From assembly GCF_012396125.1 (NCBI RefSeq), contig NZ_JAAXOX010000004.1:310001-374000 (forward strand): a stretch of 64,000 nucleotides of DNA, in the 5' to 3' direction. Under the pieces are notes generated by a model. The model ran no database searches. It saw only the letters and a list, made by a program, of their open reading frames with translations, and was not told where the DNA came from. Of this stretch, positions 45,225-54,683 are shown piece by piece. The stretch comes from Cellulomonas denverensis (lineage in GTDB: Bacteria > Actinomycetota > Actinomycetes > Actinomycetales > Cellulomonadaceae). Positions within the stretch are counted from its first letter, which is position 1; every line of letters begins with the position of its first letter. The position numbers were made by a program, and so were the translations under genes.

Positions 45225-45260
45225 TCGGCGCCCCACCGTTGTCCGCCTGACCCTGCCGGA

Positions 45261-45280
45261 ATGTGGCATCGTTGCCAGAT
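45261..45280. promoter_or_regulatory. LacI-type operator 2, before the GH2 gene
   Basis: ATGTGGCATCGTTGCCAGAT matches operator 1 at 19 of 20 positions. It ends 11 bases before the GTG of the GH2 gene. A -10 box is not clear here, so it may act on readthrough from the permease genes or on a weak promoter. Confidence 0.75.
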
Positions 45281-45291
45281 CGGGTGATCCT

Positions 45292-47946
45292 GTGACCTCC
45301 CAGACCACCGCCGTCCCCCGCCGTGCGTCCGTCCTTCCCCTCGACGGCGGGGGATGGCTGGTGCGCGAGGCGCTCGGCGACACCTGGCAGTGGTACGTGG
45401 AACGGTCGCCCCAGGCCGGGAACAACGCCGCCGACGCCGCGCGGGTGGCCGCCGCGACGCCCGGATGGTGGCCGGCCACCGTGCCCGGTTCGGCGGTGAC
45501 CGCCCTGGCCGCCGCCGGCGAACTCCCCGACCCCTACCGGGGCCGCAACAGCCGGGCTGCCGAGTGGACCGGCAGCCGGTCCTGGGTGTTCGCCCGGGGG
45601 GTCGACCTGCCGCCGACCGCGCCCGGCGAGCGCGTCGTGCTGGAACTGGACGGCATCGACCCCTCCGGCACCGTGTTCTGGGACGGGCGGCGGATCGGCC
45701 GGGTGGACGGTCTCTACCACTCGCTGCGGATCGAGCTGCCCGACCCCACCCCCGGACCGCACCGGCTGGCCGTGGTGGTCGACCCGCTGCCCGAGTCGCA
45801 GCCCCAGGTCGGCCGGACCGAACGGGTCCGGGTGCACCGGCCCCGGGTCACCGAGGGCTGGGACTTCTGCCCCCGGCTGCCGCACCAAGGGCTGTGGCGC
45901 TCGGCCCGGATCGTGATCGACCGGGTGCAGCTGGCGGAGCTGACCGTGCGCACCGAGCTGGACCCCGCGGGCGACGGGACGGTCCGGCTGGCCGGGGCGA
46001 TCGAGGTCGGCGACGACGGCCCCGCCGCGATCGAGGTCGCGGTGCTGGACCGGGACGGCCGCGAGGTCGCGCACACCGTGGTCGAGCCGGCCGCGAATGG
46101 ACCCGTCCGGGCCCTGCATCCGACGGTGCCGGTCCCCTCCCCCGCGCTCTGGTGGCCCCGCGGCCTCGGCGACCCGGTCACCTACACCGTCCGGGTCCGC
46201 GCGACCGGCGGCACCCGCGACCTGTGGCGCGGCACCGTCGGCTTCCGCACCGCCCGGCTGGTGGCCAACACCGGCGCGCCGGACGGCGCCCTCGGGTACA
46301 CCGCCGAGGTGAACGGCCGGCGACTGCCGCTGGTGGGCTGGAACTGGGCCCCGGCGGATGCGCAGTACGGCGCCCTCCGGCCGGAGCGGGTCCGGCACCT
46401 GGTGCAGCTCGCCGCGGACTCGGGCGCCCGGCTGCTGCGGGTCTGGGGCGGCGGGCTGGTCGAGACCGAGGAGTTCTACCAGGCCTGCGACCGGGCCGGG
46501 CTGCTGGTCTGGCAGGAGTTCTCCCAGTCGTCCTCCGGAATGCAGAGCGCCCCGGCGACCGACCCGGAGTTCGTGGCGATGCTGCGCCGGGAGGCCCGGG
46601 CCGTTGTGCCGCCGCGCACCCACCACCCGAGCCTGCTGCTCTGGGGCGGCGGCAACGAGCTGGACCTGGACGGCATCCCGCTGGACGAGGACCGGTCGCC
46701 GGCGCTGGCCGCGCTGCGCGAGGAGGTGGCCCGGCTGGACCCGGGACGCTCCTGGCTGCCGACCTCGCCCACCGGCCCCGCGTTCCATCACCGGGCGGAT
46801 GTGATCGCCGCCGCCCCGGAGGACCAGCACGACGTGCACGGCCCGTGGGAGCACCAGGGCCTGACCGGGCAGCAGGCGCTGGCCGACTCCGGCACCTGCC
46901 TGGCGCACACCGAGTTCGGGGTCGAGGGGATGGCCAACCGGCGGCTGATGGACCACCTGGTCCCGGCCGAGGACGTGTGGCCGCTGGACCGGTCCAACCC
47001 GGTGCACCGGCACCTGGGCGAGTGGTGGGACAACGCCCCGCTGGTCGCCGAGTGCTTCGGCGGCCGGCTGACCGGGGTGGAGGCGTACCGCCGGGCGAGC
47101 CAGCACCTGCAGGCCACCGGCCTGGCCTACGCGGTGGAGGCGGACCGGCGGCGCTGGCCCCGGTGCTCGATGGTGCTGCCCTGGCAGCTCGCCGAGTCGT
47201 ACCCGAACACCTGGTGCACCGCCGTCGTCGACCACCTGGGCGATCCGAAACCCGCATACCACGCCGTCGCCCGCGCCTTCGCCCCGGTGCGCGCCACCCT
47301 GCGCACCGCCACCACCGCCTGGGACGGTCGTGCGGCGGCGGAGGCCGAGGTCTGGCTCTGGTCGCAGGAGCCGGTGGCGCCGGGATCGACCGTGCTGGCC
47401 CGGCTGCGCACCGCGGACGGCGATCTGCTCGCCGAGCGGCGCTGGACCGTGCCGGAGACCGTGACCGACCCCCGCCCGGCCGGCTCCCTGCGCTGCCCGG
47501 CCGCCGACCTGCCCCCGGCCACCGTGCTGCTCTGGGAGGTGGACTGGACCGCCGCCGACGGCACCCCGCTGGACCACGAGCTGGTGGTCGCCAGCTCCGC
47601 GCCGGACCTGACCCCGCTGCTCGACCTTCCGCCGGCCACCGTGCGGGTGCGGACGCAGGCCACCGGCCCGGACGCCGCGACCGTCACCATGCAGCACCTG
47701 ACCGGGCCCGCGGTGGTCGGGCTGACGCTGCTGGACACCCGGCCGGCCGGCGCGCCGGGCTGGACCGTGATCGACGGCGACCCGCGGCCCCTGCTGCCCG
47801 GCGAACTGCGGCGGCTCGCGGTGCGGTGGACCGACACCGACCCCACTGCCCCACGCTCCCTGGCCGTCGAGGCGTGGAACCTCCCGCCGCAGCCCGTGGA
47901 TCTGCCCGACACCGACCGCCCCCACCCCGAGGAGCCCCGACCGTGA
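45292..47946 (+). CDS. Glycoside hydrolase family 2, beta-mannosidase type
   Basis: The 884-residue protein is read from the GTG just after operator 2, since the upstream open frame would run through the operator. It has an N-terminal jelly-roll (LREALGDTWQWYVERS, WWPATVPGSAVTALAAAGELPDPYRGRN, typical of beta-mannosidases), an Ig-like domain, a TIM barrel with acid/base Glu456 in GGGNELDLDG and nucleophile Glu541 in HTEFGVEGM, and C-terminal beta domains. No signal peptide is seen, so it acts on imported sugar. It probably releases beta-linked mannose, although related GH2 enzymes with other specificity exist. Confidence 0.87.
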   Translation: MTSQTTAVPRRASVLPLDGGGWLVREALGDTWQWYVERSPQAGNNAADAARVAAATPGWWPATVPGSAVTALAAAGELPDPYRGRNSRAAEWTGSRSWVFARGVDLPPTAPGERVVLELDGIDPSGTVFWDGRRIGRVDGLYHSLRIELPDPTPGPHRLAVVVDPLPESQPQVGRTERVRVHRPRVTEGWDFCPRLPHQGLWRSARIVIDRVQLAELTVRTELDPAGDGTVRLAGAIEVGDDGPAAIEVAVLDRDGREVAHTVVEPAANGPVRALHPTVPVPSPALWWPRGLGDPVTYTVRVRATGGTRDLWRGTVGFRTARLVANTGAPDGALGYTAEVNGRRLPLVGWNWAPADAQYGALRPERVRHLVQLAADSGARLLRVWGGGLVETEEFYQACDRAGLLVWQEFSQSSSGMQSAPATDPEFVAMLRREARAVVPPRTHHPSLLLWGGGNELDLDGIPLDEDRSPALAALREEVARLDPGRSWLPTSPTGPAFHHRADVIAAAPEDQHDVHGPWEHQGLTGQQALADSGTCLAHTEFGVEGMANRRLMDHLVPAEDVWPLDRSNPVHRHLGEWWDNAPLVAECFGGRLTGVEAYRRASQHLQATGLAYAVEADRRRWPRCSMVLPWQLAESYPNTWCTAVVDHLGDPKPAYHAVARAFAPVRATLRTATTAWDGRAAAEAEVWLWSQEPVAPGSTVLARLRTADGDLLAERRWTVPETVTDPRPAGSLRCPAADLPPATVLLWEVDWTAADGTPLDHELVVASSAPDLTPLLDLPPATVRVRTQATGPDAATVTMQHLTGPAVVGLTLLDTRPAGAPGWTVIDGDPRPLLPGELRRLAVRWTDTDPTAPRSLAVEAWNLPPQPVDLPDTDRPHPEEPRP

Positions 47947-49334
47947 CCCGATCCTTCCCGCCCGACTTCCTGTGGGGTGCCGCCACCTCCGCCTACCAGA
48001 TCGAGGGCAGCCTGGACGCCGACGGCCGCGGCCGGTCGGTCTGGGAGGAGTTCGCCGCCCGCCCGGGCGCGGTCGAGGGCGGTGGCGACGGGTCGTGGGC
48101 CTGCGACTCCTACCGCCGGTGGCGCGAGGACGTGGACCTGATCGACGAGCTCGGACTCGGCGCGTACCGGTTCTCGGTGAGCTGGTCCCGGGTGGTGCCG
48201 GACGGGCACGGCCCGGTGGAGAGCCGAGGGCTGGACCACTACGAGCGGTTCGTGGACGCGCTGCTGGACCGCGGCGTCGAGCCGGTGCTGACCCTGAACC
48301 ACTGGGACATGCCGCAGGCGCTGATGGCCGACGGCGGCTGGGTGGGACGGCGCAGCGTGGACGCCTTCGCGCACTACGCCGACGCGGTCGCCGCCCGGCT
48401 GGGCGACCGCGTGACCTGGTGGGTGACCCAGAACGAGCCGTGGATCATCTCGCTGCTCGGCTACCAGCTCGGGCTGCACGCCCCCGGGGTGGCCGACCTG
48501 GGCGCCTCGGTGGCGGCCGGGCACCACGTGCTGCTGGGCCACGGCGCCGCGGCGGACGCGATCCACGCCCACGCCCCCGCCGCCCGGACCGGCTGCGCGC
48601 TCAGCCTGTTCCCCTGCGACCCGGCGACCGAGTCGGTGGCGGACGCCGCGGCGGCGGACGGCTCGGACGGCTACGTGAACCGCTGGTACCTGGACCCGCT
48701 GGCCGGCCGTGGCTACCCGGACGACATGCGCGCGCACTACGAGCGGGCGCTCGGCCGGTCCCTGGACGACGTGATCCGGCCCGGCGACACCGAGGCGATC
48801 GGCGGGCGGCAGGACTGGATCGGCGTGAACTACTACACCCGCCGGGTGATGGCCGCCGGGCCGATCGACGCCGCCCACCCGTTCCCGTGGCGGGTGGTCG
48901 GACCGTCGGGCGACGTGCCGCGCACCGACGAGGGCTGGGAGATCGTGCCGGACTCGCTGCGCGACCTGCTGCTGCGCCTGCACCGCGACTACCCCGGCAC
49001 GCCGCTGATGATCACCGAGAACGGCGGGGTGTTCGGCGACGGGCCCACCCATGACGGCCGGGTGCACGACGTGCGGCGCACCGATCTGCTGCTCGGCCAC
49101 CTGCGGGCGGTGCACCAGGCGATCGAGGCGGGCGCGCCGGTGGCCGGGTACCTGCACTGGTCGCTGCTGGACAACTTCGAGTGGTCGCTCGGCTACCGGC
49201 CGCGGTTCGGGCTGGTGCACGTCGACTACCCCACCGGCCGGCGCACGGTGAAGGACTCCGGGCACGTCTACGCCGGCATCGCCCGGACCGGCGCGCTGCC
49301 CGACCACCTGCCCGAGATCGCCCCGTTCGGCTGA
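47943..49334 (+). CDS. Glycoside hydrolase family 1 beta-glycosidase
   Basis: The 463-residue enzyme starts at a GTG overlapping the GH2 stop. It begins FPPDFLWGAATSAYQIEG, the GH1 N-terminal signature, with acid/base Glu165 in TQNEPW and nucleophile Glu359 in MITENGG, plus the aglycone block LLDNFEWSLGYRPRFGLVHVDY. It cleaves beta-glucosides or related beta-glycosides in the cytoplasm. The classical open frame upstream of 47943 is the out-of-frame shadow of GH2. Confidence 0.94.
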   Translation: MTRSFPPDFLWGAATSAYQIEGSLDADGRGRSVWEEFAARPGAVEGGGDGSWACDSYRRWREDVDLIDELGLGAYRFSVSWSRVVPDGHGPVESRGLDHYERFVDALLDRGVEPVLTLNHWDMPQALMADGGWVGRRSVDAFAHYADAVAARLGDRVTWWVTQNEPWIISLLGYQLGLHAPGVADLGASVAAGHHVLLGHGAAADAIHAHAPAARTGCALSLFPCDPATESVADAAAADGSDGYVNRWYLDPLAGRGYPDDMRAHYERALGRSLDDVIRPGDTEAIGGRQDWIGVNYYTRRVMAAGPIDAAHPFPWRVVGPSGDVPRTDEGWEIVPDSLRDLLLRLHRDYPGTPLMITENGGVFGDGPTHDGRVHDVRRTDLLLGHLRAVHQAIEAGAPVAGYLHWSLLDNFEWSLGYRPRFGLVHVDYPTGRRTVKDSGHVYAGIARTGALPDHLPEIAPFG

Positions 49335-49358
49335 CCCCGCCACCGACCCGAGGACACC

Positions 49359-51218
49359 ATGCGCATCACCACCGATCCCCGCCGGCCCGGCGTGCAGACG
49401 ATCACCGCCGCCGGCTACCGCGTCGAGCTGCACAGCGACCCGCCCAGCGCGGTGCTGTCCGACCCGGACGGCCGGGTCTGGTCCCGGCTCAGCCTGCTCG
49501 CCTCGGTGGACCGGGTGGGGGCGGTGGACGAGTCGGCCGAGGTCGGCGCGCCCACCGTGCACCCGCTCGACCCCTCGGCGGACCCCACCGATCCCGGCCG
49601 GGTCGCCGCGGTGGAGATCCGGTCGGCCGCCACCAGCACCGCGTGGCGGCGGCGGGAGACCCGGTTGCGCTGCCTGCCCGACCGGCTGGAGCTGACCGTC
49701 GAGGTCGAGGGCGAGGGGCTGCTCACCGACGTGCGGCTGCTGGGCGGCCGGGCGTTGCTCGCCTCCGGCGCCTGCGGGATGTTCCGCTCCTCGATCGACC
49801 ACGCCTCGGTGTTCGTGCCCACCCCGACCGAGCCGGTGGACCTGGTCCGGCCCGCCGCGAGCCCGGCCACGCTCGGCGTGCTGGGCGACGCCGCACCCGG
49901 CCGGCTGCACGCGGTGTTCTCGCCGCCGCCGCTGTGCCTGGTGCTCGGCCGGGAGCGTGCCGGGTCGGCGCTGGACGTCCCGGCCGGTGACTGGCTGGCG
50001 CTCGGGCTGGCCGCCCCGGTGGACCAGCTCCGGCTGGTCGAGCTGCGCTACCAGCCGATGGACAGCGGGTTCCTGCTGGAGCTGGACCACGACGCGCACA
50101 CCCGGGTGGCCGGGACCTGGCGCAGCCCGGCGCTGGTGCTCCGCCCGGCGGCCGACCCGTGGCAGGCGCTGGCCGACCACCGCGCGGATCTGCTGCGCGC
50201 GGGTGCCCCGGCCGGACCGGCCGCCCCGGTGGCCGACTGGTGGTCGGAGCCGATCTTCTGCGGCTGGGGCGCCCAGTGCGCCCGGGCCGCCCACTCGGCC
50301 CTCGACGGGGACCCCGCCGGACCGGAGAGCCAGACCGCCGGACCGCCGACCGCCGCCGATCTGGCCCGGCAGGACGTGTACGACGAGCTGCTCGGCCACC
50401 TGGCGGCGCACCAGGTGGTCCCCGGCACCGTGGTGATCGACGACAAGTGGCAGCTCGCCTACGGCACCGGCGAACCCGACCAGGCGCGCTGGCCCGATCT
50501 GCGCGCCTGGATCGCCGCCCGGCACGCCGCCGGCCAGCGGGTGCTGCTGTGGTGGAAGGCCTGGGACGCCGAAGGGCTGCCGCCCGAGGAGTGCCTGGTC
50601 ACCCCGGACGGCCGCCCGGTCAGCGCCGACCCCGCCGGCCCGGCCTACCGGGACCGGGTCCGCCGGGTGGTGCACCACCTGCTCGGCCCGGACGGGCTGG
50701 ACGCCGACGGATTCAAGGTCGACTTCACCCAGCGCGGGCCCGCCGGTCACGCCCTGCGCCCGGGCGACGGCACCGACCCGTGCGCCGGCCCGTGGGGGGT
50801 GGCGGCCGTGCACGCCCTGCTGGCCGACCTCTACCGCGCCGCCAAGGACGCCAAGCCGGACGCCCTGGTGGTCACGCACACCCCGCACCCGGCCTTCGCC
50901 GACGTGTGCGACATGGTGCGGCTGAACGACGTGCTGGAGCGCGACACCCGGGGCGTCCTGGTGCCGCTGGCCGACCAGATGCGGGTCCGCCGCCGGATCG
51001 CCGGGGCGATGCTGCCCGGACACCTGATCGACACCGACCAGTGGCCGATGACCGACCTGGCGCAGTGGCGGGAGTACGTCGGGGCACAGGCCGAGGGTGG
51101 GGTGCCCGCGCTGTACTACGCGGAGCGGATGGACCGATCCGACGAGCAGCTGACCGCCGACGACCTGGCCCTGGTCGCCCAGCTGTGGCAGGAGTACCGC
51201 GCCGGGGACCGGTCATGA
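49359..51218 (+). CDS. GH36/GH31-like alpha-glycosidase family protein
   Basis: The protein has 619 residues, with an N-terminal beta-rich part (about 1-270) and a TIM-barrel part beginning WWSEPIFCGWG. The barrel shows VVIDDKWQ, QRVLLWWKAWDAEG and the nucleophile strand DGFKVDFTQ (Lys453, Asp455), the KxD arrangement of clan GH-D and GH31 enzymes. ERDTRGVLVP and LIDTDQWPMTD near the C-terminus could hold the acid/base Asp. The exact family cannot be fixed by eye. No signal peptide. GAGGA precedes the ATG. Confidence 0.75.
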   Translation: MRITTDPRRPGVQTITAAGYRVELHSDPPSAVLSDPDGRVWSRLSLLASVDRVGAVDESAEVGAPTVHPLDPSADPTDPGRVAAVEIRSAATSTAWRRRETRLRCLPDRLELTVEVEGEGLLTDVRLLGGRALLASGACGMFRSSIDHASVFVPTPTEPVDLVRPAASPATLGVLGDAAPGRLHAVFSPPPLCLVLGRERAGSALDVPAGDWLALGLAAPVDQLRLVELRYQPMDSGFLLELDHDAHTRVAGTWRSPALVLRPAADPWQALADHRADLLRAGAPAGPAAPVADWWSEPIFCGWGAQCARAAHSALDGDPAGPESQTAGPPTAADLARQDVYDELLGHLAAHQVVPGTVVIDDKWQLAYGTGEPDQARWPDLRAWIAARHAAGQRVLLWWKAWDAEGLPPEECLVTPDGRPVSADPAGPAYRDRVRRVVHHLLGPDGLDADGFKVDFTQRGPAGHALRPGDGTDPCAGPWGVAAVHALLADLYRAAKDAKPDALVVTHTPHPAFADVCDMVRLNDVLERDTRGVLVPLADQMRVRRRIAGAMLPGHLIDTDQWPMTDLAQWREYVGAQAEGGVPALYYAERMDRSDEQLTADDLALVAQLWQEYRAGDRS

Positions 51219-52750
51219 CCGGCACCGAGGTGGTCGTGGTCGGCGCCACCTCCGCCGGGGTGTGCGCCGCGGTCGCCGCCGCCGAGGCCGGTGCCCGGGT
51301 GGTGCTGCTGGAACCCGGACAGCACGTCGGCGGGATGACCTCCGGCGGGCTGGGTTACACCGATGTCGGGGACGTCCGGGTGCTCGGCGGGATGGCGGCC
51401 CGGTTCCGCGCCGAGGTCGCCGCGCACTACGGCGTGCCGGTCGGGGCCTATGCCGGGCCGGAGCCGCATGTCGCCGAGCTGATCTTCCGCCGCTGGCTGG
51501 ACCACCCGGGGATCGAGGTGCGGCACGGGGCGACCGTCGAGTCCGCGGAGGTGGTCGACGGGGTGATCCGGTCGGTGCGGACCACGGACGGCCGGACGGT
51601 CGCCGGTGGGGTGTTCGTGGACGCGAGCTACGAGGGCGATCTGCTGGCGCTCGCCGGGGTGCCGTTCGCGGTCGGGCGGGAGGACCGGTCGCTGTACGGC
51701 GAGGAGTTCGCCGGCCGCCGGGAGCCGGTGCCCGGCCGGCACGCCTTCCCGGGCTGGGTGTCCCCCTTCGCCGCCGACCCCACCGGTGAGCAGGCCGGTC
51801 CGGTGCTGCCGCAACTGCGGGACGTCCCACTCGCCCCGGTCGGCTCCGGTGACGGCGGCGTGATGTCCTACGGCTACCGGCTGTGCCTGACCACCGCGGC
51901 GGACCGGCTGCCGATCACGCCCAGCGCCGGCTACGACGAGGGCTACTGGGAGCTGGGCCGGCGGCTGTTCCGGCACTGGTCCCGCACCGGGTACGAGCCG
52001 CCCGCCGGACACCTGCTCGGCCTGGAGCCGAACCTGCCCGGCGGCAAGGCGGACGGCAACTCGCTCGGGCCGTTCTCGCTCAGCGTGCTGGACGGGTCGG
52101 CGTGGGAGTACCCGACCGCCGATCGGCAGCGCCGCGAGGAGATCCGGCTGCACCACCTCCGGCACGCCCAGGACCTGCTCTGGTTCCTCGGTCACGACCC
52201 GGCCGTACCCGCCTCGGTCCGGGCCGAGCTGTCCCGGTGGGGACTGCCGCGGGACGAGTTCGCCGACACCGGCCACCTGCCGCACCAGCTCTACGTCCGG
52301 GAGGCGCGGCGGATGATCGGCGAGCTGGTGCTGACCGAGCACGACCTGCGCCGCCCGGCCCGCTGGCACGACGTGGTCGCGATGGGGTCGTACCACCTGG
52401 ACATCCGGGAGGTGCAGCGGACCTGGCGCTGGGTGCACGAACATCCCCGGCCGGTGGCGATGGTGGTCACCGAGGGCTACCTGTCGGTGCCGGTGCCCGC
52501 CTACCCGATCCCGTACCGCGCGCTGGTGCCCCGGTGGGAGGACTGCGCCAACCTGATCGTGCCGGTCTGCCTATCCGCCTCGCACGTGGCGTTCTCCTCG
52601 GTGCGGATGGAACCGCAGTACCAGATGCTCGGGCAGGTGGCGGGGCTGGCCGCGGCGCGGGCGGTCGCCACCGGCCGGGCGGTGCAGGCGGTGGACGTGA
52701 CGGACCTGCAGGACCGGCTGCGGGCGGCGGGACAGGTGCTGGCGCGCTGA
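51215..52750 (+). CDS. FAD-dependent oxidoreductase (PF12831 type)
   Basis: The 511-residue protein opens with a dinucleotide-binding fold VVVVGATSAGVCAAVAAAEAGARVVLLEP followed by QHVGGMTSGGLGYTD, the signature of the FAD-dependent oxidoreductases found in polysaccharide and aminosugar loci. Further blocks are VFVDASYEGDLLALAGVPF, SYGYRLCLT and RMEPQYQMLGQVAGLAAARAV. Activity is probably oxidation of a sugar or sugar-like alcohol; the substrate is unknown. The ATG overlaps the preceding GH stop. Confidence 0.85.
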   Translation: MTGTEVVVVGATSAGVCAAVAAAEAGARVVLLEPGQHVGGMTSGGLGYTDVGDVRVLGGMAARFRAEVAAHYGVPVGAYAGPEPHVAELIFRRWLDHPGIEVRHGATVESAEVVDGVIRSVRTTDGRTVAGGVFVDASYEGDLLALAGVPFAVGREDRSLYGEEFAGRREPVPGRHAFPGWVSPFAADPTGEQAGPVLPQLRDVPLAPVGSGDGGVMSYGYRLCLTTAADRLPITPSAGYDEGYWELGRRLFRHWSRTGYEPPAGHLLGLEPNLPGGKADGNSLGPFSLSVLDGSAWEYPTADRQRREEIRLHHLRHAQDLLWFLGHDPAVPASVRAELSRWGLPRDEFADTGHLPHQLYVREARRMIGELVLTEHDLRRPARWHDVVAMGSYHLDIREVQRTWRWVHEHPRPVAMVVTEGYLSVPVPAYPIPYRALVPRWEDCANLIVPVCLSASHVAFSSVRMEPQYQMLGQVAGLAAARAVATGRAVQAVDVTDLQDRLRAAGQVLAR

Positions 52751-52764
52751 CCCGGCCGGACCCC

Positions 52765-52793
52765 GTGACTCCGCCGCCTGGGATCGATACCAT
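52765..52793 (+). promoter_or_regulatory. Promoter with LacI-type operator 3, before the tandem MBL gene
   Basis: GTGACT (52765-52770) and TACCAT (52788-52793) are 17 bases apart. The operator TGGGATCGATACCA (52779-52792) overlaps the -10. The ATG at 52800 lies six bases after the -10 and has no Shine-Dalgarno, so the transcript may be leaderless. Confidence 0.65.
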
Positions 52794-52799
52794 TCCGGG

Positions 52800-54650
52800 A
52801 TGAGCCCCGTCACAGAGATCGCCCCCGGGGTGTTCCGGATCGCGGACACCTGCCAGGTCTACCTCGTGCGGGCGGAGCAGCCCGCGCCGGACGGCAGCCG
52901 CACCGCGGTGGCCATCGACTTCGGCTCCGGCCTGGTGCTCGACCACCTGGCCGAGCTCGGTGTCGACCGGATCACCGACGTCCTGATGACCCACCACCAC
53001 CGCGACCAGGGTCAGGGCCTGCCGCGTGCGGTGCAGGCCGGTATCGCGATCCACGTCCCGCCGGTCGAGCGCGAGCTGTTCGAGGACGTGGGCGAGATGT
53101 GGCGCACCCGGCGGGTGATCAACGACTACAACCTGCGCCAGGACCGGTTCTCCCTGCTGGACCCGGTGCCGATCGCCGGCGTGGTCCCGGAGTACCGCAC
53201 CGGCCACTACGGCGGCATCGACGTCCAGGTGGTGCCCACCCCCGGCCACACCACCGGCTCGGTGACCTACATCGTCGAGCGCGCCGGGAGCCGGATCGCC
53301 TTCACCGGCGACCTGATCTACGCCCCCGGCAAGGTGTGGTCGCTGGCCGCCACCCAGTGGTCGTACACCGAGAACGAGGGCCCGGGCATGACGGTGATGT
53401 CCTGCTACCTGCTGCTGGACGAGCGGCTCGACCTGCTCGCCCCCTCGCACGGCGAACCGATGACCGACCCCACCCACGCGCTCGGCCTGCTGGCCCGCCG
53501 GATGAACGACTACGTCGACTCCCGCCGCCCGCGCCCCTGGGATCTGCGCAAGCGACTCGACGAGCCGTTCCGCCGGCTCACCGACCACCTGCTGATGAAC
53601 GTGTCCAGCAACTCGTGCTCGTACGTGCTGCTCTCCGACGACGGCGCGGCGCTGTTCATGGACTACGGCTACGACATGACCACCGGGCTGCCCTCCGGCG
53701 GCGACCGCGCCTCCCGCCGCCCGTGGCTCGCCTCGCTGCCCGCGCTGCGCCGCGACTTCGGGGTCGACCGGGTGGAGGTGGTGCTGCCCACGCACTACCA
53801 CGACGACCACGTCGCCGGGATCAACCTGCTGCGCGAGGCCGAGGGCACCGAGGTCTGGGCACCGGCGAATGTCGCCCCGGTGCTCACCGACCCCGGTCGG
53901 GAGGACCTGCCCTGCCTCTGGTACGACCCGATCCCGGTGGACCGCTCGCTGCCGCTCGGCGAGACGTTCAGCTGGCACGAGCACCGGATCACCGTGCACG
54001 AGCTGCCCGGCCACACGCTGTACGCCGCGGCCTTCGAGTTCGAGGTCGACGGGGTGCGGGTGCTGGTCACCGGCGACCAGCAGACCGGCACCAGCATCCC
54101 GGGCGAGGAACGCGAGATCCTCAACTACCAGTACCGCAACCTGTTCCGGATCACCGACTACCAGGACAGCGCCGCGCTCTACCACCGGGTCGCCCCCGGC
54201 CTGATCATCACCGGGCACTGGCAGCCGCGCTGGGTGGACCAGGCGTACCTGCAGATGCTGACCGAGGAGGGCGACGAGCTGGTCCGGCTGCACCACGACC
54301 TGCTGCCGCTGGACGAGCTCGACCTCGGCGCGGACGGGCAACTGGCCCGGATCGCGCCGTACACCTCGGCCCTGCCCGCCGACCGGCCGGCGCCGTTCAC
54401 CGTCACGGTGCGTAACCCGTACGCCGAGGGGCGGACGGCCACCGTTCACCCGGTGCTCCCGCTAGGCTGGCGCGCGTACCCCGACCGGGCCACCGTCGAC
54501 CTGCCGCCATCCGGCCAGGCGACCGTCGACCTCGAGGTGGTACCCACGGGTCCCGCGGCTCGACGCCGGCGTTGGGCGGTCGACGTGAGCATCGGCGACC
54601 TGCACCTCGGCCAGCATGCCGAAGCGCTCGTGGACATTCGGCAGGGCTGA
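52800..54650 (+). CDS. Tandem metallo-beta-lactamase-fold protein with C-terminal Ig-like domain
   Basis: The 616-residue protein has two complete MBL-fold units. The first (about 1-245) has THHHRDQG, in which the usual final His is Gln, then TPGHTTGS, FTGDLIY and PSHGEP. The second (about 255-500) has the canonical THYHDDH, LPGHTLYA, VTGDQQ and ITGHWQ. The last 70 residues (FTVTVRNPYAEGRTATVHPVLPLGW) resemble an Ig/NEW3 domain. MBL enzymes of this kind hydrolyse esters or lactones; in this locus, a sugar lactone made by the FAD oxidoreductase is a plausible but unproven substrate. No signal peptide. Confidence 0.8.
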   Translation: MSPVTEIAPGVFRIADTCQVYLVRAEQPAPDGSRTAVAIDFGSGLVLDHLAELGVDRITDVLMTHHHRDQGQGLPRAVQAGIAIHVPPVERELFEDVGEMWRTRRVINDYNLRQDRFSLLDPVPIAGVVPEYRTGHYGGIDVQVVPTPGHTTGSVTYIVERAGSRIAFTGDLIYAPGKVWSLAATQWSYTENEGPGMTVMSCYLLLDERLDLLAPSHGEPMTDPTHALGLLARRMNDYVDSRRPRPWDLRKRLDEPFRRLTDHLLMNVSSNSCSYVLLSDDGAALFMDYGYDMTTGLPSGGDRASRRPWLASLPALRRDFGVDRVEVVLPTHYHDDHVAGINLLREAEGTEVWAPANVAPVLTDPGREDLPCLWYDPIPVDRSLPLGETFSWHEHRITVHELPGHTLYAAAFEFEVDGVRVLVTGDQQTGTSIPGEEREILNYQYRNLFRITDYQDSAALYHRVAPGLIITGHWQPRWVDQAYLQMLTEEGDELVRLHHDLLPLDELDLGADGQLARIAPYTSALPADRPAPFTVTVRNPYAEGRTATVHPVLPLGWRAYPDRATVDLPPSGQATVDLEVVPTGPAARRRRWAVDVSIGDLHLGQHAEALVDIRQG

Positions 54651-54683
54651 CGAGACGGGGCGGGAAGCAGCAGTGGTGGAGCA

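Noticed and set aside
45354..47942. Long N-terminal extension of the GH1 frame (1326 codons in total)
   Set aside because: The extension is the out-of-frame shadow of the GH2 gene. The real start is the GTG at 47943 before FPPDFLWGAATSAYQIEG.
47127..51023. 1298-codon minus-strand frame opposite GH2, GH1 and the GH36-like gene
   Set aside because: It spans three well-supported genes on the other strand and has no recognisable motif.
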